Assembly: GCF_914767665.1 (NCBI RefSeq)
Contig: NC_059502.1
Coordinates: forward strand, 52,124,031-52,188,030
Reading direction: 5' to 3'
From: Harmonia axyridis
Taxonomy: Eukaryota; Arthropoda; Insecta; Coleoptera; Coccinellidae
DNA length: 64,000 nt
This document shows positions 47,707 to 59,512 of the stretch, piece by piece. The notes below the pieces were generated by a model that saw only the letters and a list, made by a program, of their open reading frames with translations, had not been told where the DNA came from and searched no databases. The number at the start of each line of letters is the position of its first letter. Position 1 is the first letter of the stretch. A program made the position numbers and the translations under genes.

Positions 47707-50110
47707 TTTAAGAGTGATGTTTCCTTCATTAAATTTCCCCTGGTTTATATATCTATAAACTCTTGTTATTTTTGTTTGAGAACAATTCCTATTTTCAGGA
47801 TTGTAAAAATGTGAATCCTACCAGGATAATGATTGAATATCTATTACCTATTCACAGACTGACGAGTACAGAGCGTCATAATTACTAAATCAGTATGAAA
47901 CTGTTCAATCATTTACCTAGAAAAATAAGATCAATTAAAGAAATTAAACTCTTCAAGAGACAATTATTCGAACTGTTAATTAAATGTGAACCATATTCTT
48001 TAAATGAATTTATAGTCTTTTGTCATGTACAAATATCATAGATATATTAGTTCATTGATTTATTTTTTGTAAGGAATTTGTGACTTGTTTTTATCATTTT
48101 GTAATGTACATACAATTCTGGAAATAAATACCTATTATTATTATTATTATTATTATCCTAAATTTCAATCTATAACCTTCAAATTTAAGGGAGATAAGGG
48201 GTGTGTACCATGATCCTATTACACCCGGTATGTATATTGATGACCATAAGGTTAGCTTCCTCCAAAACAGTTTCCATTATGCATACAGTACCAGGAATAC
48301 GAAAAAAAAAGATGAAATATAATGACTGTCATTTAATTTTCGATTTAAAATGAATTTCGAACAAGTAGAAACCAAGCCAATCCACAGTATTATTTAGAAT
48401 TAGGATAAAATATAACAAAATGAAAAAATTGTTTTCCGAGAAGTAAATCAAAAATTTTCACAGCCTTGAAGTCACAGATAAAGGCCACTCCTACTGTTTT
48501 TTTTGAGCTGATTCGCGTGTGAGCTTCTCCTACTATCGGTCTATTTGATTGAAGATGGTTGAAATATGTGCAGTCAGTTTTTGATAATTACCTGAAGCAC
48601 GCAAGATTTGGTGTTTAAACACGAAATCCAATAATAATCCAAAGACAGTTTGAGGTCGTTTATACAAGAAATTCGTAATTGCCTCTGAAAAGATAAATGA
48701 TTGTTTTATTGTTGGTTTTTTTCATTCAGACTCAAGACTATTATCTTGTCTATGTCTGTGACCTTTTTCATTGAGGAGAAATATAAAAACTATGAAATTT
48801 GTGACAAGAAGTAAATAATACAACTCAATGTAGCTTTTCATCGGAAAAATTTATCTAGGATTAATCGAGTAATTTAAAAAGGAAAAAATTTTATTCGAAT
48901 GTCTAATATGTATTTAGATATACATATATGTGTTTGAAATGAAAATAACCATATTGTACCTTTCAAACAGCGAATTACAGCCATCTATTAGTAAGTTATT
49001 ATTAAATGCCATTTCATGAGCCATAATAGCTTGACAAATAAACATTTTAAAAAACTTGTAAGAAGTCATCAAACAAAAGTGACTTATCTGATAACATCAT
49101 GCATAAAAAATTATTAATCCATTTTTTAATTACAAACAGATAGTTGAATAACTTTAAGAAGAAAGTATGAGAATTATTCAACTATCTATCAGTAAATAAT
49201 TAAATAATGCTTTAATGACCATAACGTGATCAGATAAGCAGAAAAAGTTAGACGCTTTTCTTGAAGTTTTTTTAAAATGTTTATTTGTTTTATAATTTTT
49301 TTTTCGTGGTATTTATTTATCACTGACCCCTGAACAATAAGAATTTAGTTGCTGATATCAGGACCTAATTTAGTTTATTCACAAATTCTTATGGATACCT
49401 CTGTTATCTATTAGAAAGTTAAATAATGGTTTAATGAACGTGGCATCATCAGATAACCAACAAAAGTTTGACTTAGGTACTCTTAATGAGTGTAGGTACA
49501 TTTAAAATATTTATTTGTCATATTTATAATGACTTACCTAATGAGGTTGACGGCCATTCTGAAAATTTTAACTATCTAATGTATTATCAGATGAATAATT
49601 CTTGGAATGTATCTGTCAACAAATAAGAAACGACAGTTTAACCCTTTTTTGAAATATTTATTTTTACCAAGGTGATAAAATAAATCAGATATAATTGAAC
49701 GAAAATAAAAATCATATTCTCTTTTCACATTGTTTAGATTGAATTTCGAAACGTTCAACTAAAGAACGAAATCAGTTTGAGTAGTTTGATACTTCAAAAT
49801 AAATATCGATATGTAATTAATACACTTTGTTACTTCATATAATGTGAAAATACAAGTAAATGAATGGGGACATTTTTTATTCTATTCATTCCACCTTCAA
49901 TGCATTTTGTGAAAACCCATATTAATGAACGGCAAAAAAAAATGACGTCCCAAAATGGCGGAAGAATCTAGAATTTTCCCCCCCCCCCAAAAGTGGGTCC
50001 TGGATCCGCGCCTGACGTATTTGAGTACTTAAGTGTGTTGGTACGCTTACTAGCTTAGTATCAGTTCAACAGTGGTGAAGTACAGAACAGATAATTTTAA
50101 AGCTAAAAAG
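47707..50110 (+). repeat. Spacer 12
   Basis: LINE tail 47736-48156 (eight TAT units, the longest run), several private changes near 47860-47880, caagactatt variant near 48736, hairpin 49034-49288 (caaaagtgac), long allele of the 20-bp indel near 49749. Confidence 0.9.
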
Positions 50111-50677
50111 ATGTCTTTGGATCATTTATATGAGTTCAGTTTCGAAAAGTTGTACAACGACTGTACAGAAAGGTAATGCTTTTACATCATTGTTTTCTTT
50201 AATTATTTTTGAAACAATATAATCGAATGTTATCTTCAGTTTCTGAATGTTGCATTTTTATAAAGAAATTTTTGTTCAATATATGTGTATGAAATGAACG
50301 ATAACCATATTGTACCTATCAAACAGCGAATTAATATGTACTTTTTTTTTCCTAGGGGTATAACTTTTGAGGAAGACTGCAGCGTATGTCTGAGTAGGTT
50401 GACTGGAGAACTGTACCTAACCGATTGCAGGCATTGTTTTCACAAAGAATGCATCGACAGGTGGTGCTCCAGTTCTTCCAAATGTTGTCCGATGTGTAGG
50501 ACAACGTTAATTTTCGAAGGTACCTTCACTATCTTCGATACAAATTGGCAGAATGTCAATATACATCGTTTCGACAAGATGGACAGTGATGAAGAATATG
50601 AAGAAGATGAAGAAAGTGTTGAAAGTGAAGAGGAAAATGAAGAAGATAATAAAGAAGAAACCAACAGGGAAATTTAA
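50111..50677 (+). CDS. RING-H2 finger protein, copy 13
   Basis: Exons 50111-50172 and 50356-50677; consensus protein, no lesion seen. It is the last gene before BEL/Pao copy C. Confidence 0.88.
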
Positions 50678-52397
50678 TTTAAGAGTGATGTTTCCTTCAT
50701 TAAATTTCCCCTGGTTTATATATCTATAAACTCTTGTTATTTTTGTTTGAGAACAATTCCTATTTTCAGGATTGTAAAAATGTGAATCCTACCAGGATAA
50801 TGATTGAATATCTATTACCTATTCACAGACTAACGAGTACAGAGCGTAATAATTACTAAATCAGTATGAAACTGTTCAATCATTTACCTAGAAAAATAAG
50901 ATCAATTAAAGAAATTAAACTCTTCAAGAGACAATTATTCGAACTGTTAATTAAATGTGAACCATATTCTTTAAATGAATTTATAGTCTTTTGTCATGTA
51001 CAAATATCATAGATATATTAGTTCATTGATTTATTTTTTTGTAAGGAATTTGTGACTTGTTTTTATCATTTTGTAATGTACATACAATTCTGGAAATAAA
51101 TACCTATTATTATTATTATTATTATCCTAAATTTCAATCTATAACCTTCAAATTCAAGGGAGATAAGGGGTGTGTACCATGATCCTATTACACCCGGTAT
51201 GTATATTGATGACCATAAGGTTAGCTTCCTCCAAAACAGTTTCCATTATGCATACAGTACCAGGAATACGAAAAAAAAAGATGAAATATAATGACTGTCA
51301 TTTAATTTTCGATTTAAAATGAATTTCGAACAAGTAGAAACCAAGCCAATCCACAGTATTATTTAGAATTAGGATAAAATATAACAAAATGAAAAAATTG
51401 TTTTCCGAGAAGTAAATCAAAAATTTTCACAGCCTTGAAGTCACAGATAAAGGCCACTCCTACTGTTTTTTTTGAGCTGATTCGCGTGTGAGCTTCTCCT
51501 ACTATCGGTCTAATTGATTGAAGATGGTTGAAATATGTGCAGTCAGTTTTTGATAATTACCTGAAGCACGCAAGATTTGGTGTTTAAACACGAAATCCAA
51601 TAATAATCCAAAGACAGTTTGAGGTCGTTTATACAAGAAATTCGTAATTGCCTCTGAAAAGATAAATGATTGTTTTATTGTTGGTTTTTTCATTCAGACT
51701 CAAGACAATTATCTTGTCTATGTCTGTGACCTTTTTCATTGAGGAGAAATATAAAAACTATGAAATTTGTGACAAGAAGTAAATAATACAACTCATTGTA
51801 GCTTTTCATCGGAAAAATTTATCTAGGATCAATCGAGTAATTTGAAAAGGAAAAAATTTTATTCGAATGTCTAATATGTATTTAGATATACATATATGTG
51901 TTTGAAATGAAAATAACCATATTGTACCTTTCAAACAGCGAATTACAGCCATCTATTAGTAAGTTATTATTAAATGCCATTTCATGAGCCATAATAGCTT
52001 GACAAATAAACATTTTAAAAAACTTGTAAGAAGTCATCAAACAATAGTGACTTATCTGATAACATCATGCATAAAAAATTATTAATCCATTTTTTAATTA
52101 CAAACAGATAGTTGAATAACTTTAAGAAGAAAGTATGAGAATTATTCAACTATCTATCAGTAAATAATTAAATAATGCTTTAATGACCATAACGTGATCA
52201 GATAAGCAGAAAAAGTTAGACGCTTTTCTTGAAGTTTTTTCAAAATGTTTATTTGTTTTATAATTTTTTTTTCGTGGTATTTATTTATCACTGACCCCTG
52301 AACAATAAGAATTTAGTTGCTGATATCAGGACCTAATTTAGTTTATTCACAAATTCTTATGGATACCTCTGTTATCTATTAGAAAGTTAAATAATGG

Positions 52398-55300
52398 TGT
52401 AAATTCAAATGTGAAATTCTTCAATAACTTTTTTATTTGAAAACTTGACAATTCAGAACTATCAAAAAACTAAACTCCCTTGATTTCCTGTTCACTCGTC
52501 TGTCAAATTAAAAAATGAATTTGGCCTTAACATTTCTCCCCCCTGTGAAGAACTTAAATCTTCACTAAGTGGTCGGAAGGATGCACAGCTTCGTAACAGG
52601 TCTTTTATAAATGCCTTTCTTCGTTTGAATTTTTGCCACCCTCACAATACCATAATTTCCTTGGTTTTCCCAAAAACGATGGTCCGCTAAACCAATCTCC
52701 ATCTTGTTTAAGATCGATATTTTTCAATTCTTTGGTAGCCTGATCTGCTACATTTTCTTCAGAAGGATCCCAGTGCCACTGGAAAACATCTGCATTTTCA
52801 TGGATTTCTCCTATTCGACATGACACGAACATAGGAAACCTTCTCGACTGGGATCTTATTTGTTTAAGTACCACCAATGAATCAGTCCAATAATGTGTTT
52901 CGCGAATTTTATGTTCAACTTCTTCCCATATTTTCTTGGATAGTCTGCATGCCAACACTGCTCCTTGTAACTCTAATTTGGGTATGATTTGCTGAGTCAA
53001 TGGCGCAACTTTATACTCAGCAGTAACAAAGCAGACATGTGTTTCAGTATTATCCTCCTTTTCTTCTGTTCTGAAGTAAGCAACATAGGAATAAGCCTTA
53101 TCACGCGCATCACAAAACACATTCGCCTTTATGATCAAAGTTGCCAAAAACCCGAAAGGATCAAATATTGACATGATGATCCGCAAGACCTTCCGTTTCG
53201 TTGGTGCTATTGATCCTGATGTTTTTTCAATAGGAATTTTGTGAAAGTTCAGCGAATATATGAATTGGTCAGTTTCTGGAGACCAAGACAATCCAAGAAC
53301 TCTTTTGATTTCTTGTGAATCAATTTTAATGTTTTTTTCTGATTCAGCACGAAGACATTTTGGAATTGATTCTAGAACCCTCTTGGAGTTACTAATCCAT
53401 TTCACCATTTCAAAACCAGCTTGATTATGAACATAAATTACATCTCGTACTCTTTGAATAGCTTCCTCGTATGTGCTACATGAATCCAAATAATCGTCAA
53501 CATAATGTTGTCTCTTCATTGCTCTGCTTATTCCAGGGAATTTATCTTCGAAACATTCAGCATTCCTGTTCTTGATGAATTGGGCTACGGATGGAGAAGA
53601 CACGGCACCGAAGATCATAACATTCATTTCATAAACATCCGGAATTCCACCAAGGTTATTTTCATCATGCCAAAGAAATCGTTGAGCACATCGATCTTCC
53701 TTTTTTATTAACACTTGGTGAAACATTTCCCTGATGTCCCCACTAAATGCAATTTTTCCCTGCCTAAAGCGCCATAAAACGGAAACCAAGGAAGGAACAA
53801 AGTCTGGACCTTGTAGTAAAAAGTCATTGAGGCTATATCCAAATGATCTTGCAGCAGCGTCAAAGACAAGTCTAATTTTACCGGGCTTATGGACGTTCCA
53901 CACTGCAAAATGTGGTAAAAACCAGTTTCTCGGATTTTCTGTAATCTCCTCTAACTCTAATTTTCTTGCATAACCCTTGTTGACGTAATCCTGGATCTTC
54001 TCACGGTACTGCTTTGCGAATTCACAATCTTTCTTCATTTTCCTCTCCATGCAGGAAAGACGGTTGAGTGCGTTTACTTTGCTGTCAGGAAATGCGACAT
54101 CCATATTTCTCCAAAGGTGTCCAATTTCCCAACGGTTACCAATTCTTTTAGCTGTGCTATTCATGATTTCAAGTGCTTTGCGATCTTCTACTGAGCTGAT
54201 GATTTTTTCATTCACTCCGAAAGCTTCTAACTTGAAACTATCTTTCACCATACGATGGAGTTCATCATCTTCAATATGTCGGCAACAAAGAGTTGCATGA
54301 TTCATTTCATTTCCATCAGTTGAATCAGTGAGTGCTCCATGAATAGTCCAACCTAATTTGGATTTGGACATTATAGGTTGATTCATTTTTGGTTGTATGA
54401 CCTGACGTGGTATAATTAGTCCGCAATTGTCTTGGCCAATGAGAATTTCTGGAGTTGCATTCTCCACGGCCTCTAGAATTTTCCGGTTCAAATGTGGGAA
54501 ATTCTGAGACAAAAGATCTACATTGATTTTCTGGTTTGGTATACTCAAGTTTTTAACAGTCCTCAAATTTTTCAGATTATAGAAGATTTGTTTATTGCTG
54601 TCGGCAGAAATATCAACATCAACCATTTTCGATTCATCCTCGAAATGGGTAATGTTATTTGTCCATTGAAAACGGAGTGGAACGATGGGTCCAGAGAGGT
54701 TCAATTTCATAGCTAAATTTTCATCCATCATCGAGCATGTGGAGCCTTCATCGAATAAGGCAAATGTCTTGATTTCATTATAAGGCCCACGAAGTATAAC
54801 TGGTGCTATTCTCAGCAGAGTTTTTTGATCCACATCGTTCAATTTCGCACAAAATTCACTCGAAGCTGCTGTTTTATATTGTAAAGTTGGATATGAGCTG
54901 TTTGGATCTCTTGCCAGATGAAGAAGACTGCTATGCTTTCCTTTACAACCCATTATACCACATCTCGTTCTGAGGAAACATTTATTAGCCATGTGACCCA
55001 ATTGGAGACATAGAAAACATAATCTCAAATTCATAACTGATTGTCTTCTTTCTGGTATAGTCTTCTCTATGAATTCACCACATTCCTCTATTTTATGATT
55101 CGTTCTCTGGCAAAATACACAAACTTTGGAATTTTCTGCCTTTCTCGGCTCGGACTTTTTTGAAAAACTAACTGTTTCTTTCCTTGACATGTGTTTACTT
55201 CTCTGGAATGGATTACTTGTAGAAGCCATAGAATTTACCTCTTCTTCGTACCAATTTGCAAAATCTTCAAGGGATGTTGGTATTCCCTGTAAATCTTTCT

Positions 55301-55665
55301 GATATTTATATTTTCCCCAGTTGTACTTTTGTATGGTGGGAAGTTTTTCAACAATATTCACTAACATTTCCGGATTGATCAAATATAGTGAAGAATTAAC
55401 ATTTCTCATCGTGACCACCATATTAGTAACTGCGTTTGAGAAAAAAATACAGGATTCCAAACTGTCTTCTTTTACAGGGCTGATTTTCTTCACTTTTTCC
55501 ATGAGAGATAGAACAATCCATTCAGGTCTACCAAAATTCATCTCGAGCATATTGATTATCCTTGAAACATTGCTTGGAGATATTAGAAGAGCTTTAACAG
55601 TTTCCCTAGCTTTTCCCTTGAGTGCTCTATCAAGACGAATGAGGTTATCCTGGTCTGATAATCCT
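52398..55665 (-). mobile_element. BEL/Pao retrotransposon fragment, copy C
   Basis: It has the same junctions and 3' LTR (52398-52532) as copies A and B. It starts 22,537 bp after copy B; subtracting the hAT insert with its duplication and adding back the 182-bp deletion gives about 20.6 kb, the same as the A-B distance, and again six RING genes lie between. Confidence 0.9.
52605..55550 (-). CDS. Defective BEL/Pao gag-pol polyprotein, copy C
   Basis: 981 residues with the same architecture and internal deletion as the other copies and an intact YVDD box. Private replacements are Ile for Phe at residue 58, Tyr for Asp at 225 and Val for Ile at 523. The frame is still fully open despite the missing integrase and 5' LTR. 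Confidence 0.9.
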   Translation of the reverse strand: MLEMNFGRPEWIVLSLMEKVKKISPVKEDSLESCIFFSNAVTNMVVTMRNVNSSLYLINPEMLVNIVEKLPTIQKYNWGKYKYQKDLQGIPTSLEDFANWYEEEVNSMASTSNPFQRSKHMSRKETVSFSKKSEPRKAENSKVCVFCQRTNHKIEECGEFIEKTIPERRQSVMNLRLCFLCLQLGHMANKCFLRTRCGIMGCKGKHSSLLHLARDPNSSYPTLQYKTAASSEFCAKLNDVDQKTLLRIAPVILRGPYNEIKTFALFDEGSTCSMMDENLAMKLNLSGPIVPLRFQWTNNITHFEDESKMVDVDISADSNKQIFYNLKNLRTVKNLSIPNQKINVDLLSQNFPHLNRKILEAVENATPEILIGQDNCGLIIPRQVIQPKMNQPIMSKSKLGWTIHGALTDSTDGNEMNHATLCCRHIEDDELHRMVKDSFKLEAFGVNEKIISSVEDRKALEIMNSTAKRIGNRWEIGHLWRNMDVAFPDSKVNALNRLSCMERKMKKDCEFAKQYREKIQDYVNKGYARKLELEEITENPRNWFLPHFAVWNVHKPGKIRLVFDAAARSFGYSLNDFLLQGPDFVPSLVSVLWRFRQGKIAFSGDIREMFHQVLIKKEDRCAQRFLWHDENNLGGIPDVYEMNVMIFGAVSSPSVAQFIKNRNAECFEDKFPGISRAMKRQHYVDDYLDSCSTYEEAIQRVRDVIYVHNQAGFEMVKWISNSKRVLESIPKCLRAESEKNIKIDSQEIKRVLGLSWSPETDQFIYSLNFHKIPIEKTSGSIAPTKRKVLRIIMSIFDPFGFLATLIIKANVFCDARDKAYSYVAYFRTEEKEDNTETHVCFVTAEYKVAPLTQQIIPKLELQGAVLACRLSKKIWEEVEHKIRETHYWTDSLVVLKQIRSQSRRFPMFVSCRIGEIHENADVFQWHWDPSEENVADQATKELKNIDLKQDGDWFSGPSFLGKPRKLWYCEGGKNSNEERHL

Positions 55666-55887
55666 TCATTCCACCTTCAATGCATGTTGTGAAAACCCAT
55701 ATTAATGAACGGCAAAAAAAAATGACGTCCCAAAATGGCGGAAGAATCTAGAATCCCCCCCCCCCAAAAGTGGGTCCTGGATCCGCGCCTGACGTATTTG
55801 AGTACTTAAGTGTGTTGGTACGCTTACTAGCTTAGTATCAGTTCAACAGTGGTGAAGTACAGAACAGATAATTTTAAAGCTAAAAAG

Positions 55888-56454
55888 ATGTCTTTGGATC
55901 ATTTATATGAGTTCAGTTTCGAAAAGTTGTACAACGACTGTACAGAAAGGTAATGCTTTTACATCATTGTTTTCTTTAATTATTTTTGAAACAATATAAT
56001 CGAATGTTATCTTCAGTTTCTGAATGTTGCATTTTTATAAAGAAATTTTTGTTCAATATATGTGTATGAAATGAACGATAACCATATTGTACCTATCAAA
56101 CAGCGAATTAATATGTACTTTTTTTTTCCTAGGGGTATAACTTTTGAGGAAGACTGCAGCGTATGTCTGAGTAGGTTGACTGGAGAACTGTACCTAACCG
56201 ATTGCAGGCATTGTTTTCACAAAGAATGCATCGACAGGTGGTGCTCCAGTTCTTCCAAATGTTGTCCGATGTGTAGGACAACGTTAATTTTCGAAGGTAC
56301 CTTCACTATCTTCGATACAAATTGGCAGAATGTCAATATACATCGTTTCGACAAGATGGACAGTGATGAAGAATATGAAGAAGATGAAGAAAGTGTTGAA
56401 AGTGAAGAGGAAAATGAAGAAGATAATAAAGAAGAAACCAACAGGGAAATTTAA
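55888..56454 (+). CDS. RING-H2 finger protein, copy 14
   Basis: Exons 55888-55949 and 56133-56454; consensus protein, intron 183 bp. Confidence 0.88.
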
Positions 56455-58856
56455 TTTAAGAGTGATGTTTCCTTCATTAAATTTCCCCTGGTTTATATAT
56501 CTATAAACTCTTGTTATTTTTGTTTGAGAACAATTCCTATTTTCAGGATTGTAAAAATGTGAATCCTACCAGGATAATGATTGAATATCTATTACCTATT
56601 CACAGACTAACGAGTACAGAGCGTAATAATTACTAAATCAGTATGAAACTGTTCAATCATTTACCTAGAAAAATAAGATCAATTAAAGAAATTAAACTCT
56701 TCAAGAGACAATTATTCGAACTGTTAATTAAATGTGAACCATATTCTTTAAATGAATTTATAGTCTTTTGTCATGTACAAATATCATAGATATATTAGTT
56801 CATTGATTTATTTTTTTGTAAGGAATTTGTGACTTGTTTTTATCATTTTGTAATGTACATACAATTCTGGAAATAAATACCTATTATTATTATTATTATT
56901 ATCCTAAATTTCAATCTATAACCTTCAAATTTAAGGGAGATAAGGGGTGTGTACCATGATCCTATTACACCCGGTATGTATATTGATGACCATAAGGTTA
57001 GCTTCCTCCAAAACAGTTTCCATTATGCATACAGTACCAGGAATACGAAAAAAAAAGATGAAATATAATGACTGTCATTTAATTTTCGATTTAAAATGAA
57101 TTTCGAACAAGTAGAAACCAAGCCAATCCACAGTATTATTTAGAATTAGGATAAAATATAACAAAATGAAAAAATTGTTTTCCGAGAAGTAAATCAAAAA
57201 TTTTCACAGCCTTGAAGTCACAGATAAAGGCCACTCCTACTGTTTTTTTTGAGCTGATTCGCGTGTGAGCTTCTCCTACTATCGGTCTATTTGATTGAAG
57301 ATGGTTGAAATATGTGCAGTCAGTTTTTGATAATTACCTGAAGCACGCAAGATTTGGTGTTTAAACACGAAATCCAATAATAATCCAAAGACAGTTTGAG
57401 GTCGTTTATACAAGAAATTCGTAATTGCCTCTGAAAAGATAAATGATTGTTTTATTGTTGGTTTTTTTCATTCAGACTCAAGACTATTATCTTGTCTATG
57501 TCTGTGACCTTTTTCATTGAGGAGAAATATAAAAACTATGAAATTTGTGACAAGAAGTAAATAATACAACTCATTGTAGCTTTTCATCGGAAAAATTTAT
57601 CTAGGATCAATCGAGTAATTTGAAAAGGAAAAAATTTTATTCGAATGTCTAATATGTATTTAGATATACATATATGTGTTTGAAATGAAAATTACCATAT
57701 TGTACCTTTCAAACAGCGAATTACAGCCATCTATTAGTAAGTTATTATTAAATGCCATTTCATGAGCCATAATAGCTTGACAAATAAACATTTTAAAAAA
57801 CTTGTAAGAAGTCATCAAACAATAGTGACTTATCTGATAACATCATGCATAAAAAATTATTAATCCATTTTTTAATTACAAACAGATAGTTGAATAACTT
57901 TAAGAAGAAAGTATGAGAATTATTCAACTATCTATCAGTAAATAATTAAATAATGCTTTAATGACCATAACGTGATCAGATAAGCAGAAAAAGTTAGACG
58001 CTTTTCTTGAAGTTTTTTTAAAATGTTTATTTGTTTTATAATTTTTTTTTCGTGGTATTTATTTATCACTGACCCCTGAACAATAAGAATTTAGTTGCTG
58101 ATATCAGGACCTAATTTAGTTTATTCACAAATTCTTATGGATACCTCTGTTATCTATTAGAAAGTTAAATAATGGTTTAATGAACGTGGCATCATCAGAT
58201 AACCAACAAAAGTTTGACTTAGGTACTTTTAATGAGTGTAGGTACATTTAAAATATTTATTTGTCATATTTATAATGACTTACCTAATGAGGTTGACGGC
58301 CATTCTGAAAATTTTAACTATCTAATGTATTATCAGATGAATAATTCTTGGAATGTATCTGTCAACAAATAAGAAACGACAGTTTAACCCTTTTTTGAAA
58401 TATTTATTTTTACCAAGGTGATAAAATAAATCAGATATAATTGAACGAAAATAAAAATCATATTCTCTTTTCACATTGTTTAGATTGAATTTCGAAACGT
58501 TCAACTAAAGAACGAAATCAGTTTGAGTAGTTTGATACTTCAAAATAAATATCGATATGTAATTAATACACTTTGTTACTTCATATAATGTGAAAATACA
58601 AGTAAATGAATGGGGACATTTTTTATTCTATTCATTCCACCTTCAATGCATTTTGTGAAAACCCATATTAATGAACGGCAAAAAAAAATGACGTCCCAAA
58701 ATGGCGGAAGAATCTAGAATTTCCCCCCCCCCCCAAAAGTGGGTCCTGGATCCGCGCCTGACGTATTTGAGTACTTAAGTGTGTTGGTACGCTTACTAGC
58801 TTAGTATCAGTTCAACAGTGGTGAAGTACAGAACAGATAATTTTAAAGCTAAAAAG
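56455..58856 (+). repeat. Spacer 14
   Basis: LINE tail 56484-56902 (seven TAT units), caagactatt variant near 57480, module with aaaattaccat near 57690, hairpin 57780-58034, long allele of the 20-bp indel near 58496, poly-C terminus ending at 58760. Confidence 0.9.
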
Positions 58857-59422
58857 ATGTCTTTGGATCATTTATATGAGTTCAGTTTCGAAAAGTTGTA
58901 CAACGACTGTACAGAAAGGTAATGCTTTTACATCATTGTTTTCTTTAATTATTTTTGAAACAATATAATCGAATGTTATCTTCAGTTTCTGAATGTTGCA
59001 TTTTTATAAAGAAATTTTTGTTCAATATATGTGTATGAAATGAACGATAACCATATTGTACCTATCAAACAGCGAATTAATATGTACTTTTTTTTCCTAG
59101 GGGTATAACTTTTGAGGAAGACTGCAGCGTATGTCTGAGTAGGTTGACTGGAGAACTGTACCTAACCGATTGCAGGCATTGTTTTCACAAAGAATGCATC
59201 GACAGGTGGTGCTCCAGTTCTTCCAAATGTTGTCCGATGTGTAGGACAACGTTAATTTTCGAAGGTACCTTCACTATCTTCGATACAAATTGGCAGAATG
59301 TCAATATACATCGTTTCGACAAGATGGACAGTGATGAAGAATATGAAGAAGATGAAGAAAGTGTTGAAAGTGAAGAGGAAAATGAAGAAGATAATAAAGA
59401 AGAAACCAACAGGGAAATTTAA
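58857..59422 (+). CDS. RING-H2 finger protein, copy 15
   Basis: Exons 58857-58918 and 59101-59422; consensus protein. The intron is 182 bp with eight T, like copies 1 and 9. The bases after the stop read ttgaagag instead of ttaagag-type sequence. An RTE-type LINE lies 90 bp downstream in antisense orientation and separates the gene from the usual AATAAA. Confidence 0.88.
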
Positions 59423-59512
59423 TTGAAGAGTGATGTTTCCTTCATTAAATTTCCCCTGGTTTATATATCTATAAACTCTTGTTATTTTTGTTTGAGAACA
59501 ATTCCTATTTTC

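Larger units (their letters stand above)
50678..55887 (+). repeat. Spacer 13, carrying BEL/Pao copy C
   Basis: LINE tail 50707-51125 (seven TAT units), aaattcaaggg variant shared with spacer 7, a one-T shortening near 51688 that gives the fossil-exon frame an ATG on the minus strand (51502-51693), hairpin 52002-52256, BEL/Pao copy C 52398-55665, then gcatgttgtg and a shortened gaatccccc junction near 55754. Confidence 0.9.
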
